Below, piece by piece: positions 40,763 through 49,170 of a DNA stretch of 64,000 nucleotides. A program made the position numbers and the translations under genes. Source of the stretch: an uncultured Porphyromonadaceae bacterium (GTDB lineage: Bacteria; Bacteroidota; Bacteroidia; Bacteroidales; Muribaculaceae); NCBI GenBank assembly GCA_900541835.1, contig UQLL01000002.1, forward strand, positions 1 through 64,000, in the 5' to 3' direction. Numbering within the stretch: position 1 is the stretch's first letter; each line of letters begins with the position of its first letter. The notes below the pieces were generated by a model. It worked only from the letters and a program-made list of their open reading frames with translations. It did not search any database and was not told the origin of the DNA.

Positions 40763-41679
40763 TGAAAAAAGCCCTATCTCTCTGCTTTGCGCTGCTTTGC
40801 CTGCTGCTCGGCCCCTCCCGGGCCTCAGCGCAGGAGCTCCTGTGCACCATCGAGGTCAACTCCAGCCAGGTCGAAGGCACCAACAAGTCGGTGTTCGAGA
40901 CACTGCAGGAGGCCATGAACGAGTATGTCAACACACGCAAATGGACCAACACCACTTTCGCCCCTAACGAGCGCATCGTATGCCGTATCTTCCTGACCGT
41001 CAAGGAGTACGCGGATGATCGCGTGAAGGGGGACCTCCAGATTCAGCTCCAGCGCCCGGTCTACAACTCCACCTATACCACCTCGCTGTTCAACTTCCGT
41101 GACACCAAGATGGAGTTCGACTACCGCGAGGGAGACCAGCTCATCTTCAACGAGAACAACATGGAGAGCAACCTCACCGCTTTGCTCAACTTCTACGTCT
41201 ATCTGATGCTCGGCATCGACTTCGACAGCTTCTCGCCCGGCGGCGGCCAGCCATATTTTGAAAAGGCCAACACGGTGGTGCAGATGGCCCAGACCAGCGG
41301 TGAGATAGGCTGGAAAGCCTTCGAGGACAATAAGAACCGAGCCGCCCTGCTCAACGTCTTCACCGAGAAGAACACCGCCCCCTACCGCGACCTGCTCTAC
41401 CAGTACCACCGCAAGGGTCTCGACGAGATGGTCACCGCTCCCGACAAGGGCCGGGCCGTCATCACCCAGAGCCTGCAGGATTTGACTCAAATCTATAACG
41501 TGGCGCCGATGTCGGTGGCGCTCACCCTCTTCCGCGATTCCAAGATGGACGAGCTGGTGAACTTGTACTCCAAGGCCCCGCAGTCCGAGCGAGAGGACGT
41601 GGTAAAGCTGCTCGAGCGCATATACCCGGCCGACCAAGAACGTCTGAACAAAATCAAGAACCCGCCCGAGGTGCGTTAA
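40762..41679 (+). CDS. DUF4835 family exported protein (PorD-like)
   Basis: 305 residues with a signal peptide (MKKALSLCFALLCLLLGPSR, cleavage after ASA-Q). The family feature is the mixed alpha/beta body with ELLCTIEVNSSQVEGTN at the mature start and NFYVYLMLGIDFDSFS in the middle. DUF4835 proteins sit between coaBC and recN across Bacteroidota and have been linked with type IX secretion as PorD; I recall that name but cannot verify it here. A T9SS role would fit the giant T9SS cargo in this window. The ATG at 40762 overlaps the coaBC stop by one base; a GTG 18 bases upstream is less likely. Confidence 0.85.
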   Translation: MKKALSLCFALLCLLLGPSRASAQELLCTIEVNSSQVEGTNKSVFETLQEAMNEYVNTRKWTNTTFAPNERIVCRIFLTVKEYADDRVKGDLQIQLQRPVYNSTYTTSLFNFRDTKMEFDYREGDQLIFNENNMESNLTALLNFYVYLMLGIDFDSFSPGGGQPYFEKANTVVQMAQTSGEIGWKAFEDNKNRAALLNVFTEKNTAPYRDLLYQYHRKGLDEMVTAPDKGRAVITQSLQDLTQIYNVAPMSVALTLFRDSKMDELVNLYSKAPQSEREDVVKLLERIYPADQERLNKIKNPPEVR

Positions 41680-41691
41680 GACCCAATACAG

Positions 41692-43377
41692 ATGCTTGCA
41701 AGTCTGCATATTTCCAACTACGCGCTGATTGAGAGCCTGGACGTGGATTTCACCTCCGGGCTCAGCATCATCACCGGCGAGACGGGCGCGGGCAAGTCCA
41801 TAATCCTCGGCGCCATAGACCTTCTGCGCGGACGCCGAGCGGACACGTCGGCCCTGCGCGACAAGTCCGTCAAGGCAGTGGTGGAAGCCGATTTCGACCT
41901 ACACGGCAACGAGGCGGCGGAGCGCTGGCTCTCACTTCAGGACTACGACCTGCGGACTGACGGACAGCTGACCCTGCGGCGCGAAATCTCTCCCTCGGGC
42001 CGCTCTCGCGCCTTCATCAACGATTCCCCCGCCAACCTGCAGGCCATGCAGGAACTCACGCTGCTCTTGCTCGACATACACTCCCAGCACCAGACCCAGC
42101 AGCTCGCCAACCCGCGCACACGCCTGGCCCTCATCGACTCCATCAGCACCGACAAGTCCGTGCTGCGCGACTACAAGGAGGCTTTTGAGGCATACAACGA
42201 CACCCGCAAGCGTCTGCTTCAGCTCCAGCAAGAGGCACAGACGGCCTCGGCTCGGCACGAGAAGCTTACCGAACAATACGAATACCTGCGCGAGCTCGCG
42301 CCCAAACACGGCGAACAGAAGGAACTCGAGGAGCTATACGACCTCCAGAGCCGCGCAAACCAGCTCAAAACCGACATGGCCGAGACACGCAGCGACCTCG
42401 GCGGCTACGAGATGTCGGCCCGCTCCCAGATCGAACGCTCCCTCACTCTGCTGCGCCACATGCACATCCCGGCGCTGGAGCAGCCCAAAGGCGACACCCC
42501 CTCGCTAATCGACCGCCTCCAGTCACTGCTGATAGACCTCAAGGACATCAACGGAGAACTTGAACGGCTCGATGGCGAGATTGACGACGATCCCCGTCAG
42601 CTGGCCCGCACCGAGAAGCGGCTTGACGACCTATACCAGGCACAGATGCGCTTCAAGGTAAAAGAGCCGGACCGCCTCCCCGAGTTGCTCGACGAGCTGA
42701 AGCGCGAACTCGACTCCTCCGAGGACCCCGGCATCATGCTGCCACGTCTGAAGCTCGAACTGCACAACCGCGCCAAGGCACTCAAGGATGCGGCCGCACG
42801 TCTCACCACCCAGCGCACGGAGAATGCCGCCGCCTTCTCCGAGAAGCTACAGGAGAAAGCCCGTTCCCTCGGACTGCCCAACCTGAAGTTCGAGGCCCGC
42901 GTGGTACCCGTGAAGATGTGGAGCCAGGGCGCCGACCTTGTGGAGTTTCTCTGCGCCTTCAACAAGAACCAGTCGCTGACACCCCTCGAACAGACGGCCT
43001 CCGGCGGCGAGGCATCGCGCCTCATGCTCGCAATGAAAGCTATCGTTGCCGGACGCCTTCAGCTTCCCACCCTCATCTTCGACGAAATCGACACCGGCAT
43101 CAGCGGGGAGATTGCCACCCTTGCCGGACGCATGATGGCCGACATCGGCCGCAGCCTTCAGGTCCTCACCATCACCCACCTGCCACAGGTGGCGGCCTGC
43201 GGCGACAGCAACTACAAGGTATACAAGCAGGACACCGACAGCGAGACCCTCACCCGCATCCGTCGCCTCGACCCCGACGAGCGCCGTTTTGAAATCGCCC
43301 GCATGCTCTCCGGCGCCGAGGTTGACGCCGCCGCCCTCTCCAACGCCGACTCCTTAATCCTCAATGCCAAGAAGTAA
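41692..43377 (+). CDS. recN: DNA repair protein RecN
   Basis: SMC-like ATPase that acts early in recombinational double-strand-break repair. The 561-residue chain has Walker A GETGAGKS (29-36), long central coiled coils (about 150-350, many Glu/Arg/Leu), the ABC signature TASGGEASRLMLAMKAI near 437 and Walker B LIFDEIDTGISGE near 462, followed by the LPQVAACGD switch. Length and layout are canonical. It follows the DUF4835 gene by 12 bases. Confidence 0.95.
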   Translation: MLASLHISNYALIESLDVDFTSGLSIITGETGAGKSIILGAIDLLRGRRADTSALRDKSVKAVVEADFDLHGNEAAERWLSLQDYDLRTDGQLTLRREISPSGRSRAFINDSPANLQAMQELTLLLLDIHSQHQTQQLANPRTRLALIDSISTDKSVLRDYKEAFEAYNDTRKRLLQLQQEAQTASARHEKLTEQYEYLRELAPKHGEQKELEELYDLQSRANQLKTDMAETRSDLGGYEMSARSQIERSLTLLRHMHIPALEQPKGDTPSLIDRLQSLLIDLKDINGELERLDGEIDDDPRQLARTEKRLDDLYQAQMRFKVKEPDRLPELLDELKRELDSSEDPGIMLPRLKLELHNRAKALKDAAARLTTQRTENAAAFSEKLQEKARSLGLPNLKFEARVVPVKMWSQGADLVEFLCAFNKNQSLTPLEQTASGGEASRLMLAMKAIVAGRLQLPTLIFDEIDTGISGEIATLAGRMMADIGRSLQVLTITHLPQVAACGDSNYKVYKQDTDSETLTRIRRLDPDERRFEIARMLSGAEVDAAALSNADSLILNAKK

Positions 43378-43380
43378 CAC

Positions 43381-44136
43381 ATGGACAAATCACAATACAT
43401 CTTCGGACTCCGGGCTGTCATCGAAGCCATCGAGGCCGGACGCGACATAGATAAGATTCTGATCAAGAAGGGGCTCCAGGGCGACCTCTCCAAGGAGCTG
43501 CTGACACTGGTTAAGGCCCACGGCATCCCCGTGCAGTGGGTGCCGGTGGAGAAGCTCAACCGCATTACCATGCGCAACCACCAGGGCGCCATCGCGCTGC
43601 TGTCGGCCGTCACCTACTTCCCGTTGGAACAGGTGGTGAGCCAGACTTTCGACGACGGTGGACTGCCCCTGATAATAGTGCTTGACCAGATTACCGACAC
43701 CCGCAACTTCGGCGCCATCGCCCGCACCGCCGAGTGCGCCGGGGCCACGGCCATCGTCATTCCCGACCACAACAGCGTCTCGGTGAATGCCGACGCCGTC
43801 AAGACCTCGGCCGGAGCGCTGCTGACACTGCCAGTCTGCCGCGTGCGCTCGCTGCCCGACGCCCTCCAGTTCCTGGCCGACAGCGGGTTGCAGGTAATCG
43901 GCGCCTCCGAAAAAGCCTCCGAGTCCTTCGCCGATCCCGACTACACTCTTCCGACTGCGATCGTCATGGGAGCCGAGGACACCGGCATCTCCGCGCCCGT
44001 GTTGCGCAAGTGCAGCTCACTGGTATCCATCCCAATCCTCGGCACCATAGGCTCACTGAATGTCTCTGTGGCGGCCGGCGTGATGCTGTACCAGGCCGTC
44101 ATGCAGCGCCTCGGCTCCGGCATGGCACCCGCCTGA
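43381..44136 (+). CDS. rlmB: 23S rRNA 2'-O-ribose methyltransferase, SpoU/TrmH family (RlmB-like)
   Basis: SAM-dependent RNA ribose methyltransferase with the trefoil knot fold, 251 residues. The N-terminal substrate-binding domain (1-75, FGLRAVIEAIEAGRDIDKIL) is the RlmB type. SPOUT motifs 1-3 are LDQITDTRNFGAIARTAE, IVMGAEDTGIS and IPILGTIGSLNVSVAAGVML. By homology it would methylate G2251 of 23S rRNA; a tRNA target cannot be excluded. The ATG lies 3 bases after the recN stop, so it is co-transcribed. Confidence 0.88.
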   Translation: MDKSQYIFGLRAVIEAIEAGRDIDKILIKKGLQGDLSKELLTLVKAHGIPVQWVPVEKLNRITMRNHQGAIALLSAVTYFPLEQVVSQTFDDGGLPLIIVLDQITDTRNFGAIARTAECAGATAIVIPDHNSVSVNADAVKTSAGALLTLPVCRVRSLPDALQFLADSGLQVIGASEKASESFADPDYTLPTAIVMGAEDTGISAPVLRKCSSLVSIPILGTIGSLNVSVAAGVMLYQAVMQRLGSGMAPA

Positions 44137-44155
44137 AGGGGCTCTCGGAGACCCA

Positions 44156-44187
44156 ATTGCACACCTCGGAATTTTTCCTTAACTTTG
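44156..44187 (+). promoter_or_regulatory. Promoter of nusB
   Basis: ATTG (44156-44159) and TAACTTTG (44180-44187) with a 20-base spacer, 50 bases ahead of the nusB ATG. Confidence 0.7.
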
Positions 44188-44237
44188 CACTTATTATGGG
44201 CCGCCAGTGCGTGGTCTGATAAAACAAGGAAAGAAAG

Positions 44238-45647
44238 ATGATCAATCGTGTCCTGATAAGGATAAAGGTCGTGCAGATGCTTTATTCGTATCTGCTCACC
44301 GAGAAGCAGTTCAGCCTGGAGCCATCGCCCTCGCAGCCTACCAAGGAGAAACGCTTCGCCTACAAAATATACCTCGACACCCTGGCGCTCATGGTCCAGC
44401 TGGGTCGTGACCTGGGAGTCCGATCCAAGATGTCGGCCAACCGCTTCACCGCATCCCTGGCATCCGCCGACGTCGTCAAGGCCATTATTGCCAAGCAGGC
44501 GCATGGCGAACACTACGAGTTCAGCGCTGTTCTTTCGGAACTGGCGGCAGAAGTCAAGGTCTCCGGCATATACAAGCTCTACGCCAAGAAGTCGACCGAG
44601 GATTCCCTCTCCGCCGACGTGCGCGTGTGGAAGGAACTCTTCGAGCACATAATCTGGTCCAGCCCCATATATAATAAGGTGGCCGAGGGCTACGAGAACT
44701 ATTCCATGCGCGGCATGGAGCGCATGCGAGAGATGATGGACGCCACGTTCACCAACTTCATGGGATCACATGGCGGCGTGAACGAGGCACTGGAGCAGCT
44801 CGGCCAAAGCATGCTGGCCGCCCGCGAGCTCTACATCCGCATGCTCGTACTCCCCGTGGCCATAGCCGACCTTCGCATGAGCAAGATCGAGGCCGGCCGC
44901 GCAAAGCGTCTGCCTACATCCGAGGACATCAATCCCGATATGCGGCTGACGGAGGCTCCGCTGCTCGACGCCATCCGCGAGAATGTGCAGGTACAGGACT
45001 ACGTCGATAAATTCGACATCGACTGGCAGGCAGAGAACCAGGGCCTAATCGAAGCCCTGCTCAAGACCGTCATGGAGAGTCCGGCCTATGTGGAATACAA
45101 GGCAAAAGAGCCCTCCCTGGAAGCCGACTACGTATTCTACCGCACAGTCTTCACCGACATCATCGCCAACAACGAGGCCTTCTTGGAGGACATGGAGAGC
45201 AAGTCCGTGTTCTGGAACGACGACATCGACATCATGACCGAGTTCGCCATCAAGACCTACCGCCGCTTCGAGGAGGGTATGGGGCAGAACGCCCTCTTGG
45301 CCATGTACAAGGATGACGACGACCGAGCCTTCGGCCTCGACCTCTTCCGCGCCGTCGTCAACAACAAGGAGCAGTACCGCGCCGTCATCGACGAGTGCCT
45401 CGACACCAAGATATGGGAGACGGAGCGCCTGGCCTACATGGATGTCATCATTCTGGAGACGGCCATCGCCGAGATGCTCAACTTCCCCTCCATCCCGCTC
45501 AAAGTTACCATCAACGAATACATCGAAATGGCCAAGAGCTATTCCACCAACAAGAGCGGAATGTTCGTCAACGGACTGCTGGGCGTAATCGTCGCCAAGC
45601 TGCGCCGCGAGGGCAAGCTCCTCAAGACCGACGCCAACGTAAAATAA
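44238..45647 (+). CDS. nusB: Transcription antitermination factor NusB, long Bacteroidota form
   Basis: RNA-binding antitermination factor for rRNA operons. The 469-residue protein begins MINRVLIRIKVVQMLYSYLL, the normal opening of Bacteroidota NusB, and ends with the NusB helical core (AYMDVIILETAIAEMLNFPS, KVTINEYIEMAKSYS, FVNGLLGVIVAKL). Between them lie roughly 300 extra residues, mostly helical and acidic, with no recognised domain. I recall phylum relatives of about 300 residues, so this one is unusually long. It heads an operon with yajC and ybbR-like genes. Confidence 0.85.
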   Translation: MINRVLIRIKVVQMLYSYLLTEKQFSLEPSPSQPTKEKRFAYKIYLDTLALMVQLGRDLGVRSKMSANRFTASLASADVVKAIIAKQAHGEHYEFSAVLSELAAEVKVSGIYKLYAKKSTEDSLSADVRVWKELFEHIIWSSPIYNKVAEGYENYSMRGMERMREMMDATFTNFMGSHGGVNEALEQLGQSMLAARELYIRMLVLPVAIADLRMSKIEAGRAKRLPTSEDINPDMRLTEAPLLDAIRENVQVQDYVDKFDIDWQAENQGLIEALLKTVMESPAYVEYKAKEPSLEADYVFYRTVFTDIIANNEAFLEDMESKSVFWNDDIDIMTEFAIKTYRRFEEGMGQNALLAMYKDDDDRAFGLDLFRAVVNNKEQYRAVIDECLDTKIWETERLAYMDVIILETAIAEMLNFPSIPLKVTINEYIEMAKSYSTNKSGMFVNGLLGVIVAKLRREGKLLKTDANVK

Positions 45648-45665
45648 CAGAAAACAAGACAAACA

Positions 45666-46049
45666 ATGAACATACTCAATTTCATCCTCGCCCAGCAGGG
45701 CGCCGGCGCCCAGGGCAGCGGCATGTCCGGCATCTTCATGATCGTGGCCATGATCGTGATCTTCTACTTCTTCATGATTCGCCCCCAGCAGCGCAAGCAG
45801 AAGAAGATCCGCCAGCAGCGCGAAGCCCTCACCAAGGGCGACAAGGTAGTGACCGCCGGCGGCATCCACGGCAAGATTACCGCCGACAAGGGCACCTATT
45901 TCATGGTCGAGATTGCCCCGGGCACCACTATTCGCGTGGAGAAGACCAGCATCTATCCCCTCGAGGAGGCTCCCGCCAAGAAAGAGGAGAAGAAAGAGGA
46001 CAAAAAGGCTAAGGAGGAAACTCCCGCGCTCGAAGACAACAAGGACTGA
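45666..46049 (+). CDS. yajC: Preprotein translocase subunit YajC
   Basis: Single-span accessory of the SecDF complex, 127 residues. The transmembrane helix is about residues 17-40 (GMSGIFMIVAMIVIFYFFMI), followed directly by the family motif RPQQRKQKKIRQQREAL and the beta domain GDKVVTAGGIHGKITADKG. The tail is a Lys/Glu-rich charged stretch (KKEEKKEDKKAKEETP). It lies 18 bases behind nusB and 21 bases ahead of the ybbR-like gene. Confidence 0.93.
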   Translation: MNILNFILAQQGAGAQGSGMSGIFMIVAMIVIFYFFMIRPQQRKQKKIRQQREALTKGDKVVTAGGIHGKITADKGTYFMVEIAPGTTIRVEKTSIYPLEEAPAKKEEKKEDKKAKEETPALEDNKD

Positions 46050-46070
46050 CCCTCCCCACTCACCCGCTGA

Positions 46071-47048
46071 ATGGGTAAGCGACTGGAAAATGCAAAGCAG
46101 CGTTGGAACCGGATGCGCAAGTCGTCCGATTTCCACAATGTCTTGCTTTTCCTGTTATTTGTAGTCATAGCCACCCTGTTCTGGGTGGTAATGGCCATGA
46201 ACGACGCAGCGCAGGTGACGCTCGACGTCAATGTGCGCATCGTGGGCAAGCCCGATTCGCTGACGTTCATCAACGAGCCGCCCAGGACCATCCATCTTAC
46301 CGTGCGCGACCAGGGCACGTCTCTTTTGCGTAGCGCCTTCGCCCGCAACCCGGTGGTGCAGTTCAACTTCAAGGAGTATGCCTCCGACGGTGTCTTCCGC
46401 CTCACCGCCGCCGACATATACTCGGCGCTGCGGGCACGTTTCAGCCCCGAGGCACAGCTCACCACCCTCTCAGTCGATTCCATACGGCTGGTATATACGG
46501 CGCTGAAGCCAAAGACCGTGCCGATAGAAATAGAGTCCTCGCTTTCGGCTGCCCCGGGATACGTGGTGGACAGGCACCTCACGCCATCGAAGAAATTCGT
46601 GCGCGTCTATGCCGTCAGCAACAGCATCCTCGACACCATCATACGTGTGCGCACCACCAGCATCACCGGAGCCAACCTGTCGCATACCACCAGCTACACG
46701 GTAGGTTTCCAGCCCATCAAGGGCGCCAGGATAGATCCGGGCCGCATCACCGTGACGGTTGACGTGGAACCGTTGGTTAACAAGGAGGTCAAGGTGGAGG
46801 TCAAGGCCATCAACGTGCCGGAAGGGGAGAACATCTCCTTGTTCCCGTCGATGGTGACCATCAGCGCGTTCGTGCCGATGAGCCGTTTCAACGAGCTCAT
46901 GACCGACATGGAGGTAGTAGTCGACTACACCGACATACAGAACACCCCCTCCGAGAGACACCTGCCGGTAAAGATTCTCCATGCTCCAAGGTATGCGGTC
47001 GACCCGAAGGCCAGCCCGAAATCCGTGGAATACATCCTGGTGCGATGA
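46071..47048 (+). CDS. YbbR-domain membrane-anchored protein
   Basis: 325 residues: a short basic cytoplasmic N-terminus, one transmembrane helix at about 25-46 (VLLFLLFVVIATLFWVVMAM), then extracytoplasmic YbbR-like beta repeats (DVNVRIVGKPDSLTFINEPP, TVTVDVEPLVNKEVKVEVKA). YbbR proteins are best known as regulators of the diadenylate cyclase CdaA in Firmicutes; whether that holds in Bacteroidota is not established here. No dacA gene is adjacent. The stop overlaps the coaE start (ATGA). Confidence 0.8.
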   Translation: MGKRLENAKQRWNRMRKSSDFHNVLLFLLFVVIATLFWVVMAMNDAAQVTLDVNVRIVGKPDSLTFINEPPRTIHLTVRDQGTSLLRSAFARNPVVQFNFKEYASDGVFRLTAADIYSALRARFSPEAQLTTLSVDSIRLVYTALKPKTVPIEIESSLSAAPGYVVDRHLTPSKKFVRVYAVSNSILDTIIRVRTTSITGANLSHTTSYTVGFQPIKGARIDPGRITVTVDVEPLVNKEVKVEVKAINVPEGENISLFPSMVTISAFVPMSRFNELMTDMEVVVDYTDIQNTPSERHLPVKILHAPRYAVDPKASPKSVEYILVR

Positions 47049-47650
47049 GCGATCAGAAGCAGCTTATAGGAATAGCCGGAGGCATCGGTACCGGCAAGAG
47101 CATGGTCAGCCGGCTTTTGCGGCTGCGTGGCTATCCGGTCTATGACTGCGACACCGAGGCAAAGCGCCTAATGTCCACAGACCCGGAAGTGCATAAGGCC
47201 CTTGAGCAAGCCTTTGGCGCTGAAGTAATAGCAGATCCGCGCCAGTTGGCGGAGGCAGTCTTCGGCAACTCCGAGCGGCTTGCGACTCTCAATGGCATCG
47301 TGCATCCGGCCGTCAGAAAGGATTTGCAACGATGGGCTGAAAAGCAGGCATCATCCCTCCTCTTTGTGGAAAGTGCAATTCTCGCCTCGTCAGGAATAGG
47401 GGAAAGCTGCCGCGCCGTCATGACCGTGGAGACGCCGATGGAGCAGCGCATCCGCAACGTACAGCGCCGCAACGGGTTGCCGTGCCAGGCCATCCTGGAC
47501 CGCATCAAGGCCCAGGAGACGGAAAATAAGTGGCTTGCCGAATTGCCAATCGAACATTTCGCCATACACAACACACCCGCCCGGTCGTTGCTGTCCCAGG
47601 CACAGACCGTGGTGGAATACTTGAAGTCTAACCAACAACACTCATCATAA
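47045..47650 (+). CDS. coaE: Dephospho-CoA kinase
   Basis: Phosphorylates the 3'-hydroxyl of dephospho-CoA, the last step of coenzyme A synthesis. The 201-residue P-loop kinase has GIAGGIGTGKSMVSRLL (8-24), the substrate-site DCDTEAKRLM near 36, HPAVRKDL near 85 and the lid RNVQRRNGL near 140. Together with coaBC upstream, this gives two CoA enzymes in one gene run. It overlaps both neighbours by 1-4 bases. Confidence 0.93.
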   Translation: MSDQKQLIGIAGGIGTGKSMVSRLLRLRGYPVYDCDTEAKRLMSTDPEVHKALEQAFGAEVIADPRQLAEAVFGNSERLATLNGIVHPAVRKDLQRWAEKQASSLLFVESAILASSGIGESCRAVMTVETPMEQRIRNVQRRNGLPCQAILDRIKAQETENKWLAELPIEHFAIHNTPARSLLSQAQTVVEYLKSNQQHSS

Positions 47651-48123
47651 TGTTGAAGAAAATACTCGCCATAACGGGCCGTCCGGGCCTGTTCGAGATC
47701 AAAGGCCAGGGCAAGAACATGATTCTGGTCGAAGACATCACCTCACACAAGCGCTTCCCGGCCACCGGCCGCGACAAGATAGTCGCCCTGGGCGACATCG
47801 CCATGTACACCGATGCCGGCGACACCCCGCTCGGCGAAATCCTCGACCGAGTCTACAAGCACTTCGACGGCAAGGAGGTGGACTACAAGCACCTCCAGAA
47901 TGAGGGCAAGCTGGCCGACACATTCGGCGAGATCATCCCCGACTTCGACCGCACCCGCGTCTATGACAGTGACATACGCAAGCTTTTCACCTGGTACAAC
48001 CTGCTGGTAAAGGCCGGCTTCACCTCTTTCGCCATCAAAGATGACGAATCAGAGGAGCATGAAACAGAAGAAGGCAGGCCTGATACCACAGAACCTAAAC
48101 CTGATGCCGAGGTAAAGAAGTAA
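47650..48123 (+). CDS. DUF5606 family protein
   Basis: 157 residues, a Bacteroidota-specific family I recognise from its opening (MLKKILAITGRPGLFEIKGQ) and central ALGDIAMYTDAGDTPLGEIL. The core to about residue 130 is compact alpha/beta; the tail is Glu/Pro-rich and disordered (EESEEHETEEGRPDTTEPKP). No enzymatic motif is visible and the function is unknown. It is the last gene of the nusB-to-DUF5606 run, starting at the coaE stop (TAATG), with a 14-bp-stem hairpin downstream. Confidence 0.85.
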   Translation: MLKKILAITGRPGLFEIKGQGKNMILVEDITSHKRFPATGRDKIVALGDIAMYTDAGDTPLGEILDRVYKHFDGKEVDYKHLQNEGKLADTFGEIIPDFDRTRVYDSDIRKLFTWYNLLVKAGFTSFAIKDDESEEHETEEGRPDTTEPKPDAEVKK

Positions 48124-48135
48124 CTCCAACCTTTC

Positions 48136-48165
48136 GCTGCCGTCGAGCTGAAGCTCGACGGCAGC
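48136..48165. repeat. Perfect 14-bp-stem palindrome, CGTCGAGCT family (copy B2), likely terminator
   Basis: Arms GCTGCCGTCGAGCT (48136-48149) and AGCTCGACGGCAGC (48152-48165) with centre GA, 12 bases after the DUF5606 stop. It is the longest and most intact member of this family in the window. No T run follows closely. Confidence 0.75.
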
Positions 48166-48200
48166 ACCAAAGCCTATTTCTCTCTTACACCCCAAATGCC

Positions 48201-48225
48201 GGACGCACCACCAGCTGGTACGCCC
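48201..48225. repeat. Degenerate GGACGCACCA palindrome (copy A6)
   Basis: GGACGCACCA and TGGTACGCCC pair with two mismatches around CCAGC, 36 bases after copy B2. This is the only place where the two palindrome families lie side by side. Confidence 0.45.
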
Positions 48226-48261
48226 GGTCGCTTTTCACTTGTTGAGTAAAGCGAGACTGTA

Positions 48262-48293
48262 TTTGTGCAATTCGAGGATTATATGTAATTTTG
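48262..48293 (+). promoter_or_regulatory. Promoter of the kinase-DUF5106-DoxX-mnmA run
   Basis: TTTG (48262-48265) and TAATTTTG (48286-48293) separated by 20 bases; the ATG is only 10 bases after the -7 element, implying a very short leader. Confidence 0.75.
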
Positions 48294-48303
48294 GGGTTCG
48301 GAA

Positions 48304-49170
48304 ATGAAGATAGATTTCGACAGTCTCCTGCGAGAGGGTAAAAGCGTGCTTCTCGCCGACGGCGGTTCCACCAAGATGGAATGGCTGTTGGCGAAGAAGG
48401 GCCGCATTGTCTGGCGCCACACGGAGCCGGGACTCAACCCGCTTGTATCGGGCTTTGACGCCATGGCCGACACGTTCGACCACGTGGCCGGGCAGTTGCC
48501 GGAGAGTCCGAAGGCCGTAGGCTACTATGGAGCCGGCTGCATAGAGTCCGTATGCGGTGCGCTGTCGGAACTTCTCACCCTGAGCTTCGGCTGTCCGGCA
48601 GAGTGTGGGAGCGACCTGCTTCTGGCTGCCAGGATGCTCTGTCCCACTGGAGAGGGGTTGGTCTGCATTCTCGGCACAGGCTCCAATTCCGGACTCTTCC
48701 GCGATGGTGCGATGGTCAACCATACTCCCTCGCTCGGCTATGCCCTTGGTGACGAAGGCGGTGCCGCTTATATGGGACGGTGCATCGTGGCCGGATGCCT
48801 GCGCCGTCAGGCCGACGAAGCAGCGATGAGGCAGTGGAAAAGCCTCGGCATTTCCGAGCAGGACACCTTGGCGCAGGTATATGGCCCGGAGAGAAAACCT
48901 GGTGCTTGGCTCGGCGACATCCTCCGTCGTATGGAACCCGCTTACGCCGATTCTCCATGGCTTCAGTCGATGATTGAACAATCCATGCGCGATTTCTTTT
49001 CCAATATAATAATGTGTTACGGACTTGAGAACGATGTTCCTGTCTACTTCGCCGGGACACCCGCTGCCCGCTTCGCCGAGATACTCCATCGCCTCGGCCG
49101 GGAATATGGCGTGAGCGTCGCCGACATCGTTGCCCGTCCTTTCGACAAATTGAACCCACAGGATAAATGA
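48304..49170 (+). CDS. BadF/BadG/BcrA/BcrD-type ATPase, N-acetylglucosamine kinase-like
   Basis: ASKHA-fold kinase, 288 residues. The phosphate-1 loop is LLADGGSTKMEW (near 16-27), the phosphate-2 loop ILGTGSNSGL near 120 and the adenosine region VYFAGTPAARF near 245. Bacteroidota homologues of this length are usually annotated as N-acetylglucosamine kinase-like; a benzoyl-CoA reductase activase role is unlikely because no cluster-binding cysteine pair is seen. It would phosphorylate amino sugars released from cell wall or host glycans. It heads a run in which each of the next genes overlaps by 4 bases. Confidence 0.78.
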   Translation: MKIDFDSLLREGKSVLLADGGSTKMEWLLAKKGRIVWRHTEPGLNPLVSGFDAMADTFDHVAGQLPESPKAVGYYGAGCIESVCGALSELLTLSFGCPAECGSDLLLAARMLCPTGEGLVCILGTGSNSGLFRDGAMVNHTPSLGYALGDEGGAAYMGRCIVAGCLRRQADEAAMRQWKSLGISEQDTLAQVYGPERKPGAWLGDILRRMEPAYADSPWLQSMIEQSMRDFFSNIIMCYGLENDVPVYFAGTPAARFAEILHRLGREYGVSVADIVARPFDKLNPQDK

